From Desulfarculales bacterium UBA696 (lineage in GTDB: Bacteria; Desulfobacterota; Syntrophobacteria; Syntrophobacterales; Syntrophobacteraceae), in the NCBI GenBank assembly GCA_002298995.1, contig DBMO01000077.1:83919-109542 (forward strand): a stretch of DNA of 25,624 nucleotides, read 5' to 3'. This document shows positions 1 through 10,900 of the stretch, piece by piece. Made by a program: the position numbers and the translations under genes. The notes under the pieces were generated by a model. That model saw only the letters and a list, made by a program, of their open reading frames with translations, did no database searches and had not been told where the DNA came from. Within the stretch, counting starts at the first letter, position 1, and the number at the start of each line of letters is the position of its first letter.

Positions 1-432
1 AGAGCAGGGTCCTTGTTCCATCGAGGTTGATGGTGTAGCTCACGGGAGTCCAGCCGCTGTAAGGGCCGTAGGCAGGTTTGTCTGTCAGAGTATTGGAGCT
101 GTCGAGGGTCCAGAGGGCCGCATATCCTCCCGTTCCGGACCAGAGCAGGGTCCTTGTCCCATCGGGGTTAAAGGTGTAGTTCACCGGAGTCCAGCCGCCG
201 TAAGGGCCGTAGTCTGGTTTGTCTGTCAGAATATTGGAGCTGTCGAGGGTCCAGATGGCCGCATACCCTCCCGTTCCGGACCAGAGCAGGGTCTTTGTTC
301 CATCGGGGTTAAGTGTGTAGCTAACAGGGGTCCAGCCGCTGTAAGGGCCCCACATTGGTTTGTCTATCAGATTATTGGAGCTGTCGAGGGTCCAGAGGGC
401 CGCTGATCCTCCATCTCCGGACCAGAGCAGGG
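1..432 (-). repeat. 141-bp tandem coding repeats (47-aa module), left copy
   Basis: The string agagcagg recurs at 1, 142, 283 and 424, an exact 141-bp period. Each unit encodes one 47-residue module with the conserved words LLW, AA(I/L)WTLDSSN, GPY(S/G)GWTPV and (N/L)DGT. The array continues beyond the left edge. The same module appears on the plus strand at 25162-25624. Confidence 0.95.
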
Positions 433-1468
433 AGGTGTCTCTGTTGATCGTAAAAGAGTCAAACGCGCTATACGCGGCTGTATTTCCTTTATAACTGGTC
501 ACGGTCACTTGGCTGCCGCTAACATCCACCACACTGAAATAATAGGTGTCGGGAGCTGTGGTAATATTCCATAGTGTTTTATCCACTATGAGGGAAGCCT
601 CCGAGGTTACAGGTGCGCCACAGGTGCCGTTGAGGACCTGAACTACATTGTTTTTCCATGAGGGGAGCGGAGGGCTGGTCTGTGGGTCGGGAGCTATACT
701 GCTGTTGATGGCTCTTCGTGAAAAGAGATGGGTATGCCCACAAAAATAGACGTCAAAACGGTTATTATCCAAGAGACTCCACAGTCTCGTGTAGGTAGTA
801 TCTACGGGGCTTGAGGGTGTGGTAACATTGTAATAAGGTCCATGGATGAAAAGGAACTTATGGGTTGCCTTGGTCAGAGCCACCTGTTCGGCAAGCCAGC
901 TTAATTGCTCATCCTTAATGGTACCGGTAATGTTGGGACCGGCGACATCCGCGGTAATATGATAAGCATCCAACACGGCAAAGAAGGCGTCACCTCCGGG
1001 AGATTCAAAGGAATAGGCCAGCCGGCTATAACCGGGCGGTCCGTTGTCGGGATTGTCGGCAAATACCTTCTGGTATTCGGTTTGGTTGGCGAGTCTAAAG
1101 TGCGAACCAGTGTTCTCAGTGAGTTCGTGATTGCCCATAACTGTATATAAAGCTATTCCGGCATTCGTCAGAGGCGCCATGACGTTCTTCCATTCCTGGA
1201 AATTATAGGTGCCATCGAGACGGCCCCTAAGGGCCTGGTCGCCGCCGAAGATCACGAATGACGGCCGGGGAGATAACGCCAGGATTTGGGTATTGATAGC
1301 GTTTAAGACGGGCTTATTGATCAAATCGGTGGTGATGCTTCCCCGACTGTCGGCAAGGAAGACGAAACGCAGGGTCTCGCCATACCCTGCCGCGGGGAGG
1401 AGCGTTATTGAGAGAATGGTCGCAACCAAACAGAGGACCGGAAGAATTCTTTTGAATTTACGAGTCAT
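1..1468 (-). CDS. Secreted metallophosphoesterase with C-terminal 47-aa tandem repeats (3' partial)
   Basis: Start is the ATG at 1468-1466, preceded by a GGGG Shine-Dalgarno about 6 bases upstream; the frame stays open to the left edge, so the C terminus is missing. Residues 1-30 form a Sec signal peptide (basic start, hydrophobic core, Ala/Gly-rich end). Calcineurin-like metallophosphoesterase motifs follow in order: D40-S-R42, GGD77, GN113H114E, H209 (in FIHGP) and GH245TH247. These residues bind two metal ions and hydrolyse phosphate esters in the wider family; the substrate is unknown. Motif I is DxR where DxH is usual. From about residue 346 the protein becomes tandem 47-residue repeats (LLWSGTGGYAAIWTLDSS...GPYSGWTPVSYT...DG). 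At least three repeats are visible. The product is probably periplasmic or extracellular. No neighbour shares an operon with it in the window. Confidence 0.9.
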   Translation of the reverse strand, partial: MTRKFKRILPVLCLVATILSITLLPAAGYGETLRFVFLADSRGSITTDLINKPVLNAINTQILALSPRPSFVIFGGDQALRGRLDGTYNFQEWKNVMAPLTNAGIALYTVMGNHELTENTGSHFRLANQTEYQKVFADNPDNGPPGYSRLAYSFESPGGDAFFAVLDAYHITADVAGPNITGTIKDEQLSWLAEQVALTKATHKFLFIHGPYYNVTTPSSPVDTTYTRLWSLLDNNRFDVYFCGHTHLFSRRAINSSIAPDPQTSPPLPSWKNNVVQVLNGTCGAPVTSEASLIVDKTLWNITTAPDTYYFSVVDVSGSQVTVTSYKGNTAAYSAFDSFTINRDTSLLWSGDGGSAALWTLDSSNNLIDKPMWGPYSGWTPVSYTLNPDGTKTLLWSGTGGYAAIWTLDSSNILTDKPDYGPYGGWTPVNYTFNPDGTRTLLWSGTGGYAALWTLDSSNTLTDKPAYGPYSGWTPVSYTINLDGTRTLL

Positions 1469-1775
1469 TTCAACCCCTTTTTTATGAGCATCAAGGCGGG
1501 GCACACCTGATAAAACAGGCGAGAGCGTTCCGGCCCCGAGGCTCGGTGCAATGTTTCGGATAGATCGAGCTGAGCTAATATTTCAGACAATACCATCACA
1601 TACTGCTACTCTTTCATTAGGTGTATAGCCGTTACATTGGTCATCGAGAACACGGGCGAGACTTGGCGGAAAGAGTAACAAATCGAGGTTGATAATCAAG
1701 ATCTTTTCGGACGACCTTCGATTGGGGAGTGATACTCCCTGACGGTATGGGGATGGACCTTGCGAGTTAAAACTG

Positions 1776-1879
1776 CTTGCCGATCACTTTACTTTCCTGA
1801 GGAAGATTTTTGCAACAGCTGATTTGCAGATGTGGATGTCGGTTGAATCGCCAGGCTCTTCGCGGGTGGCACAGGCAGC
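1776..1879. repeat. Dispersed ~105-bp repeat, copy A
   Basis: This aligns in the same orientation with 13437-13541, with seven mismatches and one 1-base gap by eye. The longest identical block runs from about 1829 (agatgtggatg) through the cgccaggctcttcgc segment. Both copies end in ggcacaggcagc, a word that also forms the arm of a hairpin at 13602-13633. No coding potential is shared between the copies. Confidence 0.85.
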
Positions 1880-1890
1880 CCGAGCCAGGT

Positions 1891-1974
1891 AGGGTGGGCA
1901 CAGCTTTATCGTGCCATCGTTTTGTTCATGCACCGAATGCAATTTGGCGGGCATGGTGAAGCTATGCCCACCCT
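1891..1974. repeat. Imperfect 25-bp inverted repeat (84-bp MITE- or REP-like element)
   Basis: The left arm, 1891-1915, begins agggtgggca. The right arm, 1950-1974, ends tgcccaccct. The arms pair at about 20 of 25 positions around a 34-base centre. The element directly abuts dispersed repeat copy A. It could be a miniature mobile element, a REP-type palindrome or a transcribed hairpin; sequence alone does not separate these. Confidence 0.6.
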
Positions 1975-2239
1975 GCACGAATACACGACTGTACGGCGCT
2001 GTGCCATCCCGGTATTCTTCAGCCCCTCACCGAATTTATCTGCCAGTCCGAGGTCCCCATTGATGATAATGCCCTCAAAATGAGATACAGCGATGGCCAC
2101 CACTGGCAAAAAGACACCCTTTCCCAGACGCAAAATTTTGAAGAATACGCTATACTATGAGAAAAATGTGAATTTTCACCATCTTGGCCAGGCAGCCGGA
2201 GAATCCGTCCTTTAGAAATTTGAGACCTGGGAAGAATCG

Positions 2240-4711
2240 ATGGAATACAGCCTTGTTGAGCTTATCGATGTAGAAGGAAAAAGAAAGCTGCTTCAGAGTT
2301 TTCATGATGCAGTTGGAATACCCGCTGCGATCGTAGACCTTGATGGCGTTGTCCTCGTCTCTTCCCGGTGGCAACGAGCATGCACGGATTTTCATCGGGT
2401 AAACGACATCACACGGAATCGGTGCATCGAAAGTGATACGATCCTTGCCAATTCACTGCTGGAAGGCAGGAACTACTCTCTTTATCGCTGCAAAAATGGG
2501 ATCATGGATGCTGCTTCTCCGATAATCATCGAAGGAAAGCACCTGGCAAATATGTTTATCGGCCAGTTCTTCACAGCGCCGCCGAACATGGAATATTTCC
2601 GCGCACAGGCAAAGGAGTTCGGCTTGGATGAAGCGGAGTATCTTAAAGCGATTTCTGAGATACCGATAATAGCTGAACAATCGCTGCCCGCTATTCTTAA
2701 TTTCCTTACCTCATCCGCAGTCATGATAGCTACCCTGGGTATTAAACACTTGCAGCAGGTCGATACCGAGCGAGAGTTACTCAATACCCAAAGAGACTTG
2801 AAGCGCGCCCAGAGGGTTGCCAAAACTGGAAGCTGGCGGCTGAATGTTCAGCAAAATATCCTGCATTGGTCGGATGAGACTTACAATATTTTCGGAGTTC
2901 CGCGCCAGCAAGACATGAACTATGAAAGGTTTCTCGCCTCCATACACCCTGAGGATCTTGAAGCAGTTGATCGTGCGTGGAAGTGGGCTCTTCAGGGAAA
3001 ACCCTACGAGATTGAACACCGGATAATAGTAGGTGATGCGGTAAAGTGGGTGCATGAGCAGGCAGAGCTGGAGTTCGCTGATAATGGGGCGCTTATTGGC
3101 GGCTTTGGCACCGTCCAGGATGTGACCGAACGAAAACGGACCGAGGAGGCACTCAAGGAAAGTGAGACAAGATACCGCTCATTATTTCAAAATATGTCGG
3201 AGGGCTTTGCATATTGCAAGATGCTCTTTGATGCTGACGGAAATCCGACTGATTTCGTCTACCTGGATGTCAATGAGGCTTTTAGTAGACTGACGGGGCT
3301 TAAAGAAGTCATAGGAAAGCGGGTCTCCGAGGTGATACCTGGAATCAAAGAGGCACACCCGGAAATATTTGAGATATATGCCCGGTCGGCATTAACAGGC
3401 GAGGCAACCAAATTTGAGTTCCAGTTCAAGCCCCTTAATGCATGGTTATCCCTCTCAGTCTACAGTCCCGAAAAAGGATACTTCGTAGCTGTTTTTGACA
3501 ATATCACTGAACGCAAAAATGCTCAGGATGCTCTGCGAAAAAGCGAAGCCCGTTTGAGGCGTTTCTACGAATCAGGAATGATTGGCGTTCTCTATTATCA
3601 TTTGGACGGCAGAATAACCGATGCGAATGAAAAGTTCCTTGAAATGGTCGGTTATACACGAGAGGACCTGCGGAATGGACTTATAGACTGGTCTAAAATG
3701 ACCCCATTAGAATACAAAGAGGCAGATGATTGCGCAATCTCCCAACTGCTGACTTCCGGCGTAGATACCCCATACGAGAAAGAGTGCATCAGAAAAGACG
3801 GCCCCCGTGTGCCGATCATCATAGGAGCGGCCATCATTGATGAAGCAAGCCATGAGGGTGTTGCCTTTGTTTTGGACATTACTGAGCGGAAAAAAATGGA
3901 GGAAGAACTCCGAAAGTCACACGACGAGTTGGATTTACGAGTCCACGAGCGAACCGCTGAGCTTTCAGAAGCCCTTAGGAGAATAGAGGAGGCGAACAGG
4001 GACCTGGAGGAGTTTGCTTTTGTGGCATCCCACGACCTACAGGAGCCGCTCAGGAAAATTCAAACTTTCCTCACGATGATCCAGGAACGGAGCGGTGATA
4101 AACTCGATGAGAATGCACAGGAGTATTTTAGAAGGGTTAAAGATGCAGCAGATCGGATGCGCCAATTAATCCTTGACCTGTTGCTTTTGTCCAGAGTAAC
4201 CACGCGACCAGAGCCTTTTAGCCGGGTTGATCTCAATGTTGTGGCCAATGATATACTCTACATTTTTACTCACCGCATTCAAGAGGGGGGTGGATCTATC
4301 GAGATTACTAACTTACCAACTGTTGAAGCCAGCGAACCTCAAATGAAGCAGCTCTTTCAGAACATCATAGGTAACGCACTGAAGTTTCAGAAAAGCGGTG
4401 AGAAGCCCAGGATTAAAATATACGCTGACCTAAACTATCAAGACCATTGCCGTATTTACTTTGAGGACAACGGTATAGGCTTCGAGGAGATGTATCTCGA
4501 AAAAATCTTTTCACCCTTTCAAAGGCTCCATGATCGAAGTGCACCCTACGAAGGCACTGGCATGGGGCTGGCGATCTGCAGAAAAATTGTCGAGCGCCAT
4601 AAGGGTAGCATAACCGCAAAGAGTGAACCCGGAAAAGGTTCTACATTCATCGTCACGTTGCCCTGCCCCCCACCAGCAGACGACCAGTCACAAGCCCCCC
4701 ACCAAGGATAG
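2240..4711 (+). CDS. PocR-PAS-PAS-PAS sensor histidine kinase
   Basis: The 823-residue protein starts at ATG 2240 with a purine-rich GGGAAG upstream. Residues ~10-165 match the PocR sensory domain (FHRVN...RCIESD, CKNGIMDAASPI, GQFF), which binds small hydrocarbon-type ligands in relatives. Three PAS/PAC units follow at ~195-300, ~306-430 and ~435-555, each ending in a TERK-type word. A short coiled coil leads to a HisKA domain with phosphoacceptor H598 (SHDLQEPL). The ATPase domain has an N box (NIIGNALKF), G1 (EDNGIG) and G2 (GTGMGLAI). No transmembrane helix is evident, so it is probably cytoplasmic. No response regulator is adjacent, making it an orphan kinase. It converges on the giant gene. 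Confidence 0.95.
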   Translation: MEYSLVELIDVEGKRKLLQSFHDAVGIPAAIVDLDGVVLVSSRWQRACTDFHRVNDITRNRCIESDTILANSLLEGRNYSLYRCKNGIMDAASPIIIEGKHLANMFIGQFFTAPPNMEYFRAQAKEFGLDEAEYLKAISEIPIIAEQSLPAILNFLTSSAVMIATLGIKHLQQVDTERELLNTQRDLKRAQRVAKTGSWRLNVQQNILHWSDETYNIFGVPRQQDMNYERFLASIHPEDLEAVDRAWKWALQGKPYEIEHRIIVGDAVKWVHEQAELEFADNGALIGGFGTVQDVTERKRTEEALKESETRYRSLFQNMSEGFAYCKMLFDADGNPTDFVYLDVNEAFSRLTGLKEVIGKRVSEVIPGIKEAHPEIFEIYARSALTGEATKFEFQFKPLNAWLSLSVYSPEKGYFVAVFDNITERKNAQDALRKSEARLRRFYESGMIGVLYYHLDGRITDANEKFLEMVGYTREDLRNGLIDWSKMTPLEYKEADDCAISQLLTSGVDTPYEKECIRKDGPRVPIIIGAAIIDEASHEGVAFVLDITERKKMEEELRKSHDELDLRVHERTAELSEALRRIEEANRDLEEFAFVASHDLQEPLRKIQTFLTMIQERSGDKLDENAQEYFRRVKDAADRMRQLILDLLLLSRVTTRPEPFSRVDLNVVANDILYIFTHRIQEGGGSIEITNLPTVEASEPQMKQLFQNIIGNALKFQKSGEKPRIKIYADLNYQDHCRIYFEDNGIGFEEMYLEKIFSPFQRLHDRSAPYEGTGMGLAICRKIVERHKGSITAKSEPGKGSTFIVTLPCPPPADDQSQAPHQG

Positions 4712-4989
4712 GTAATTACGGGTGTTTGGCAGGGCTGTACGAGCACTACTACAACCCCTGCACCCACACCAGACTCCAGATAACTTGCCATGTAGTGAAC
4801 TTTCGGATCAGGGCAGAACAAAGCGCAGAATGATTAGCATATGGAAAATGCTTCACAGGGCATCAGGAATTCGTACTGAGGAGAGATATGTTAACTTCAC
4901 ACGAGATGGATCTTTCACCATCATTCCGCTATTCTTGGGTACGGCAACCTGTCGATTAATCAGAAGAGGTTAGCATTCTGTGGATGGGA
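4712..4989. other. Convergent intergenic region
   Basis: This separates the 3' ends of the PocR kinase and the giant repeat protein. I see no clear GC-rich hairpin followed by a T run on either strand. The only pairing noticed is gcaggg/ccctgc around 4730-4762 with a long loop. An open frame at 4722-4973 has no recognisable content. Confidence 0.5.
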
Positions 4990-7900
4990 CTACTTATCGA
5001 GCAACAACAAAAAGTAAACAGCATTGTCATCACCAGGGTAATATAGAGTGATGTTTTGACTGGTACTGTTGTTATTTGAGCTGTCGTCGTAAGCGACTAC
5101 AGTAATGGTGTTGCTGCCGTAATTGAGAGTTACGGGTATCGACCAGCGTGCTGTTCCGCTGCCGCTTGCCGTGTCGTTGTTAGCGCGTGTCCCATTCACG
5201 ATCACCCGCTGGATGCCGGAATTACCTTTTCCGGAATCGGATGCAGTACCAGAAAGGGTTATGGTGGACATGCTTACATGCTGGTTACCGGTGTGGCTGT
5301 TGATCAAAAGAGACGGTGGGGTATTGTCCGCCGTGAAGGTCGTGCTTGGACCTGCCGCTGGAGCAGAGTTTCCTGCAGTGTCCGATGCTGTTCCAGCCGA
5401 TATGCTTATTCCAAGCGTTCCAGCCCCGGTAATGCTTGAAATGGTAACAGTTCTGCTGTTTCCACTGCCTGAGACCGCAACTGTCCCACTGGCGGTACCT
5501 GTTCTATTGAGAGTGACATTAGCCGTGGAAAGAGTAATGCTATCGGCGCCACCGTAAGTTACAGTATATGTGACCGGGCCTGAACCTGTGGAAATGACTG
5601 AAGGGTTTCCGATTGAAACTGTTGGAGCGGTATTATCAACCTTAAATGTGCTGCTCGGGCCGGCAGATGTGCTGCTGCCTGCCGGATTACTTGCTGTCCC
5701 TGCTCCTATGCTTATCCCAAGTGTCCCGTCTCCGGTTGTTCCGGACAATGTTACCGTCCGTGATGCACTGCCGCTGCCTGAAACAGAAATGGAACCGTTA
5801 GCAGTTCCAGTCTTATTAAGAGTAATGTTGCCGGGGCTTAGAGTTATAGAGTCTGCACTGGAGTAGGATATGGTGTAACTTATATTCGAGCTTGAATTAG
5901 CGATTGTGGCAGAAGGCGCACTTATTGAGACGCCTGGGGTACTATTTGCTACTGAAAAGATTGTGCTTGGACCTGCCGCTGGAGCGGAGTTTCCTGCACT
6001 GTCCGTTGCTGTTCCGGCAGCTATGCTGATCCCGAGGGTTCCGTCACCAGTAATGCTGGAAACGTTAACAGTCCTGGTGTTCCCAGTTCCTGAGACCGCA
6101 AGGCTCCCATTTGCGGTACCTGTTTTGTTGAGAGTGATATCAGCCGCAGCAAGGCTAATAGTGTCGGCTCCGCCGTAAGTGACTGCAAAAGTTATAGGAC
6201 CGGATTTGGTGGACGTTGCTGAAGGGTTTCCAATCGAGATAGTCGGGGATATGTTATCCACCGTGAAGGCCGTGCTTGGACCTGCTGACGGTGCGGAGTT
6301 CCCTGCATTGTCCCATGCAGTATCTGACGAGATGCTTATGCCCAGGGTACCATCACCTGTTATGCTGGAGATTATCACCATTCGGGTTGTATTCCCGCTT
6401 CCGGTAACCGAAATGATTCCGTCTGCGTTACCTGTTTTATTCAATGTTATATTGGATCCATCCAGGCTGACGCTGTCAGCCCCCGAGTAAGTCACCGTGT
6501 ATGTGAGGGGGCCTGATCTTGTGGTTGAAGAGGATGGCGAGCCAATTGTCAGGCACGGACCAGTATTATCTACGGTAAACGATGTACTCGGCCCGGCCGC
6601 AGGAGCGCCGTTTCCTGCCTTGTCCGTTGCAGTCCCCGCTGCGATGCTGATCGCCAGCGTGCCGTCTCCTATGATGTTCGAGATGGTAACGATCCTCGTA
6701 TTTCCGCTTCCGATAACGGCTGCGGACCCTCTGGCCGACCCGGTGGCGATAAGGGTGATGTCGCTTGGAGCAAGGGAAATTGTGTCGGCGCCCGAATAAG
6801 TGACAATGAAGGATACTATATCGGTACTTGAGAGGCTTGTGGAAGGTGAGCCAATTGTCAGGCTCGGAGCAGTATTATCCACGGCAAAGGTTGAGCTGGG
6901 CCCCGCCGCTGAAGCACCATTGCCGGCCTGGTCAAATGCGGTCCGCGCCCCTACGTTGATCCCAAGCGAGCCGTTTCCGCTGATATTCGAGACGGTAACC
7001 GTCCTTGTGTTACCGTTTCCGGAAACAGAAACTGACCCGTCGGCGGAACCGGTTTTGTTGAGCGTAATGTCTGCTGCGGCAAGAGAAATTGTGTCGGCCC
7101 CTGAATATGTAACCGTGTATGTCACCGGCCCTGATATAGTAGATGTGACCGACGGGTCACTCACGGATAGGGTCGCCTCAGATGCCTTTGGCGGAGCGTG
7201 GTAAACAACAATCAGAGAGCCTTCATAATCCGCAAAGACTATATCATTTTTCCCATCCCCGTTTATGTCACCGACAGCCATTGAGTCAGGTCCATCTGAG
7301 GATGCAGATTGGACCGGCATTAGACATTCCGGCGACAAAGTCTTATCATCTTTTTGTTCATAAATTCCAATTGCACTCCATGCCTGGTGGAGGACGACAA
7401 TGTCTGTTTTGTTTCCAATAACAGATGCCGCTCGTACTGTGCGGGGTATGCCGTCGGAAATGTACTCGACTGCGGAGTTTAAGGCACTGCTATTCTGGAT
7501 GAAGACGGAAATTTTCGCATCCCCGTTGTTGCCGCCATGAGCGATAACTACATCATTGAGGCCGTCTGAATTAAAATCTCCAATAGCAATCCCTCCGGGA
7601 AATGAAACTTGGTAGTAGACGGGGGAGTCAAATCCACCCGACGACTTTTGATGGAGGATACCCAAGCTGCCGGATGAACTATTCCGGGTCATGAACGCTA
7701 TATCTTTCAGGCCGTCGCCGTTTACATCCCCGATAGCAAAATCAGGCCATCCGGTCTGATTTATGGAGTAACTTACAGGTGAATCGAACCCTCCTCCGGG
7801 TTTTTGATAGATAATATCGACAGAATTAGTTCCATAGCCTATCCCAACAATGTCGTTCAGGCCGTCATTGTTAATATCAGCAACTTTAATAGCATATGAA

Positions 7901-10900
7901 TTTGTAGTAGAAATCAGTGTTGAACCTGTCAATTCTCCGCTGCTGTTGGTATCGAAAATCTCTATTCCTTTCCCACGAAGACCTACTATTACTTTATTTG
8001 TATCACTGCCATCAATCTTCGCAATGGCAATTGAATATGGCGAATGAGAATAATCTCCTTGTGTTTTATATTTAATAGGCGACATCAGGTTGCCATTTTC
8101 ATCCTGGAGGAAGACGAAGAGACAAAAATCATTCTCATCATCGAAATAGTAGCTCGTAGCCAAGACTACATCGTTTCTCCCATCACCATTGACATCGCCA
8201 ATGGCAACTGCCTGCGGCGAGGATCCGACGTAATGGTATTCGGAAGACAGGAAACTGTCATGGACGTAAAATGTAAAGCTCGGGCCAGCCGCGCATGCGG
8301 TATTTCCTGCCTGGTCGGAAGCCGTCCCCCCGGCGATACTGATTCCGAGTGTACCAATTCCGCTAATACTGAAAATCGTCACAGTTCTGGTATTGCCGCT
8401 TCCTGAAACGGCAACTTTCCCATCAGCCGTGCCGGTCTTGTTGATTGTTATATCGGATGGAGAAAGGCTTATTGTGTCAGCGCCTGAATAGGTGACCGAA
8501 TATGTGACCGGCCCCGACTGGGTTGAACTAATGGAAGGGGAACCGATACACATGCACGGCTGAGTGTTGTCCACTGTAAAGTTCGAACTTGATCCCGCCG
8601 CGAGCGACCTTCGCCCATACCTGTCTTTGGCCGTCCCGGCGTCTATACTGATTCCGAGCGTGCCATCTCCGCTGATGCCCGAAATAGTCACGATCCTTGT
8701 GTTCCCGCTCCCAGAAACCGAAACGGTCCCCTTGGCCGTACCTGTTTTGTTAAGGGTAATATCGCTTTGGGCAAGAGATATGGTATCTGAACCCGAGTAT
8801 GTCACAGTGTATATGACGGGGCCGGCTGCCGTCACTGTGGAGGAGGGAGGCCCAATCGACAGGGTCTGGGTGTTATCTCCGACCTGAAAAGTAGTGCTTG
8901 GTCCCGCCGCGGGCGCACTGTTGCCGGCCTGGTCCGAGGCTGTCCCCGCTGCGATACTTATCCCGAGCATACCGTCTCCGGTGATGTCGGAAATCGTTAT
9001 TGTCCTGGCATTACCAGTTCCTGAGACTGCTACGGTGCCACGGGCCGTGCCGTTCTTATCAAGAGTTATATCTGACTGGGAAAGACTGATCGTATCGGCT
9101 TCCGAATAAACGATTGTATATGTGACCGGCTCTGAGGTGGTTGATTTAGCCGATGGCTCACTCATCCATATGGTCGGCCCTGCGGCCTTTGACGGAGCTT
9201 GGTATACTACAACCAAGCCGTTGTTGTAATCCGCAATGACTATATCATTTTTGCCGTCACCGTTTATGTCACCGACAGCCATTCCGCCTGGCAAATAGTG
9301 GGTTGCATACGGGAGCGGGACAAGAGCTCCAAATGACAGGGTCTTATCTGCTTTAAGCTCATATATTCCAAGTGTTCCCCCGGAGTGCAGTACGGCGATG
9401 TCTGTTTTGTTTCCATTAATCTTTACGGCTCTCACGGTCTCGGGGTAATTGTAAGAGGTGTACTTTGCGGCTGAGTCTAAGGCGCCGATGCTATTCTGAA
9501 AGAAAACAGAAATTGTCGAGTCCGAGGTGGGACCACTCGTAGCAACTACATCATTGCGCCCGTCTTCATTAAAATCTCCGATAGCAACCCCTTGGGGCAT
9601 AGAGATTTGATAGTATGCGGGTGCCTCAAACCCGCCCGATGATTTTTGACGGAGAATACCCAAACCCGTAGTCGCAACGCTGCCATCTGTAACCACTATA
9701 TCGTCAAAACCATCACCATTTATATCGCCAACAGCAAGATCGCAGAGTGCACCCCCGTGAGTTGTAGTATAGCGCACGGGAGACATGAAGCCTCCGCCCG
9801 CCTTTTGATAGTACACCTCGACTGTACCACCACTCATGCCTATAATGTCATTTAGACCATCGTTATTAACATCTGCGACTTTTATTACACCTGAATAAGT
9901 CGTTGAAATCAGTGTTGAACCTGTTAGTTCCCCATTTTTGTTGGTATCGAAAATTTCTATTCCCTTCCCCCAAAGCCCTACAATCACTTTATTGGTAGTG
10001 CTGCCTTCCAGCTTTGCAATGGCAACTGAATTCGGGCGATTCGTATAGGTCCCCTGAGTTTTATATCTAACAGGCGACATCAGGATACCATTCTCATCCT
10101 GCAGGAAGACAAACACGCAATAATCATTTTCATCATCGAAATCAAAAGAAGTGGTGAGAACTACGTCATTTCTCCCATCGCCATTGACATCGCCGATTGC
10201 GACAGCTGTAGGTGCCGGTCCGACCGAATGCATTTCATAAGAGAGGAATCTGTCATTTACGTAAAAAATGGCACTTGGTCCCGCCGCGGGCGCATTGTTG
10301 CCGGCCTGGTCGGAGGCTGTCCCCGCTGCGATACTTATCCCGAGCGTCCCGTTTCCGCTGATATTAGAAATCACTACAACTCTTGAGGTACCACTACCAG
10401 CAACGTCGATTGTTCCCGTGGCCGTATCAGTACTGTTTAGAGTTATGTCCGATGAAGAAAGGCTTACAGTGTCGGCGCCTGAATAGGTTACGGAATATAA
10501 GACAGGCCCAGAAGTGGTTGACGTGACCGATGGAGAACCTATCAATATGGTCGGTGTGGTATTGTCAACCTTAAAAGTAGCGCTTGCTCCCGCTGCCGGA
10601 GCAGGGCGACCATACTCGTCCGAGGCGGTTCCGGCGGCAATGCTGATCCCGAGCGTGCCGGTCCCGCTAATGTCCGAGATCGTTACAGTTCGTGTATCCC
10701 CGGTCCCGGAGACCGTGACGGTCCCCTTGGCCGTGCCTGACTTGTTAAGGGTAATATCGTCTGCGGCAAGAGATATGTTTTCGGAACCCGAGTATGTCAC
10801 CGTGTATGTGACGGGGTCGGACCTGATGATAGTGGCGGATGGAGACCCAATTGTTACAGTCTGGGCGTTATTGCCCACGCTGAAGGCTGTGCTCGGTCCC

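Larger units (their letters stand above)
1469..2239. other. Gene-free region with dispersed repeats between divergent genes
   Basis: This is the divergent interval between the secreted phosphoesterase and the PocR kinase, so promoters for both should lie here, but no confident -35/-10 pair stands out. It holds a short hairpin (gggagt-gat-actccc, 1725-1739), a ~105-bp dispersed repeat (1776-1879) and a large inverted repeat (1891-1974). Short open frames within it show no family similarity I recognise. Confidence 0.6.

Noticed and set aside
1..432. Possible CRISPR array from regularly spaced repeats at the left edge
   Set aside because: The 141-bp units are continuous and coding with no unique spacers; they are protein-level tandem repeats.
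1784..2133. Small minus-strand frames 1784-1978 and 1906-2133
   Set aside because: They overlap the dispersed repeat and inverted repeat. The second has a protein-like hydrophobic start but no family I can recognise.
4722..4973. 83-codon plus-strand frame after the PocR kinase
   Set aside because: No ribosome site, no recognisable content, and it lies in a convergent intergenic interval.
5123..7204. Series of plus-strand open frames (5123-5557, 5570-5866, 5906-6178, 6179-6490, 6497-6799, 6800-7204) with similar proteins
   Set aside because: They are antisense to the giant gene's Ig repeats. Their similarity to each other only mirrors the sense repeats; they lack ribosome sites and recognisable domains.
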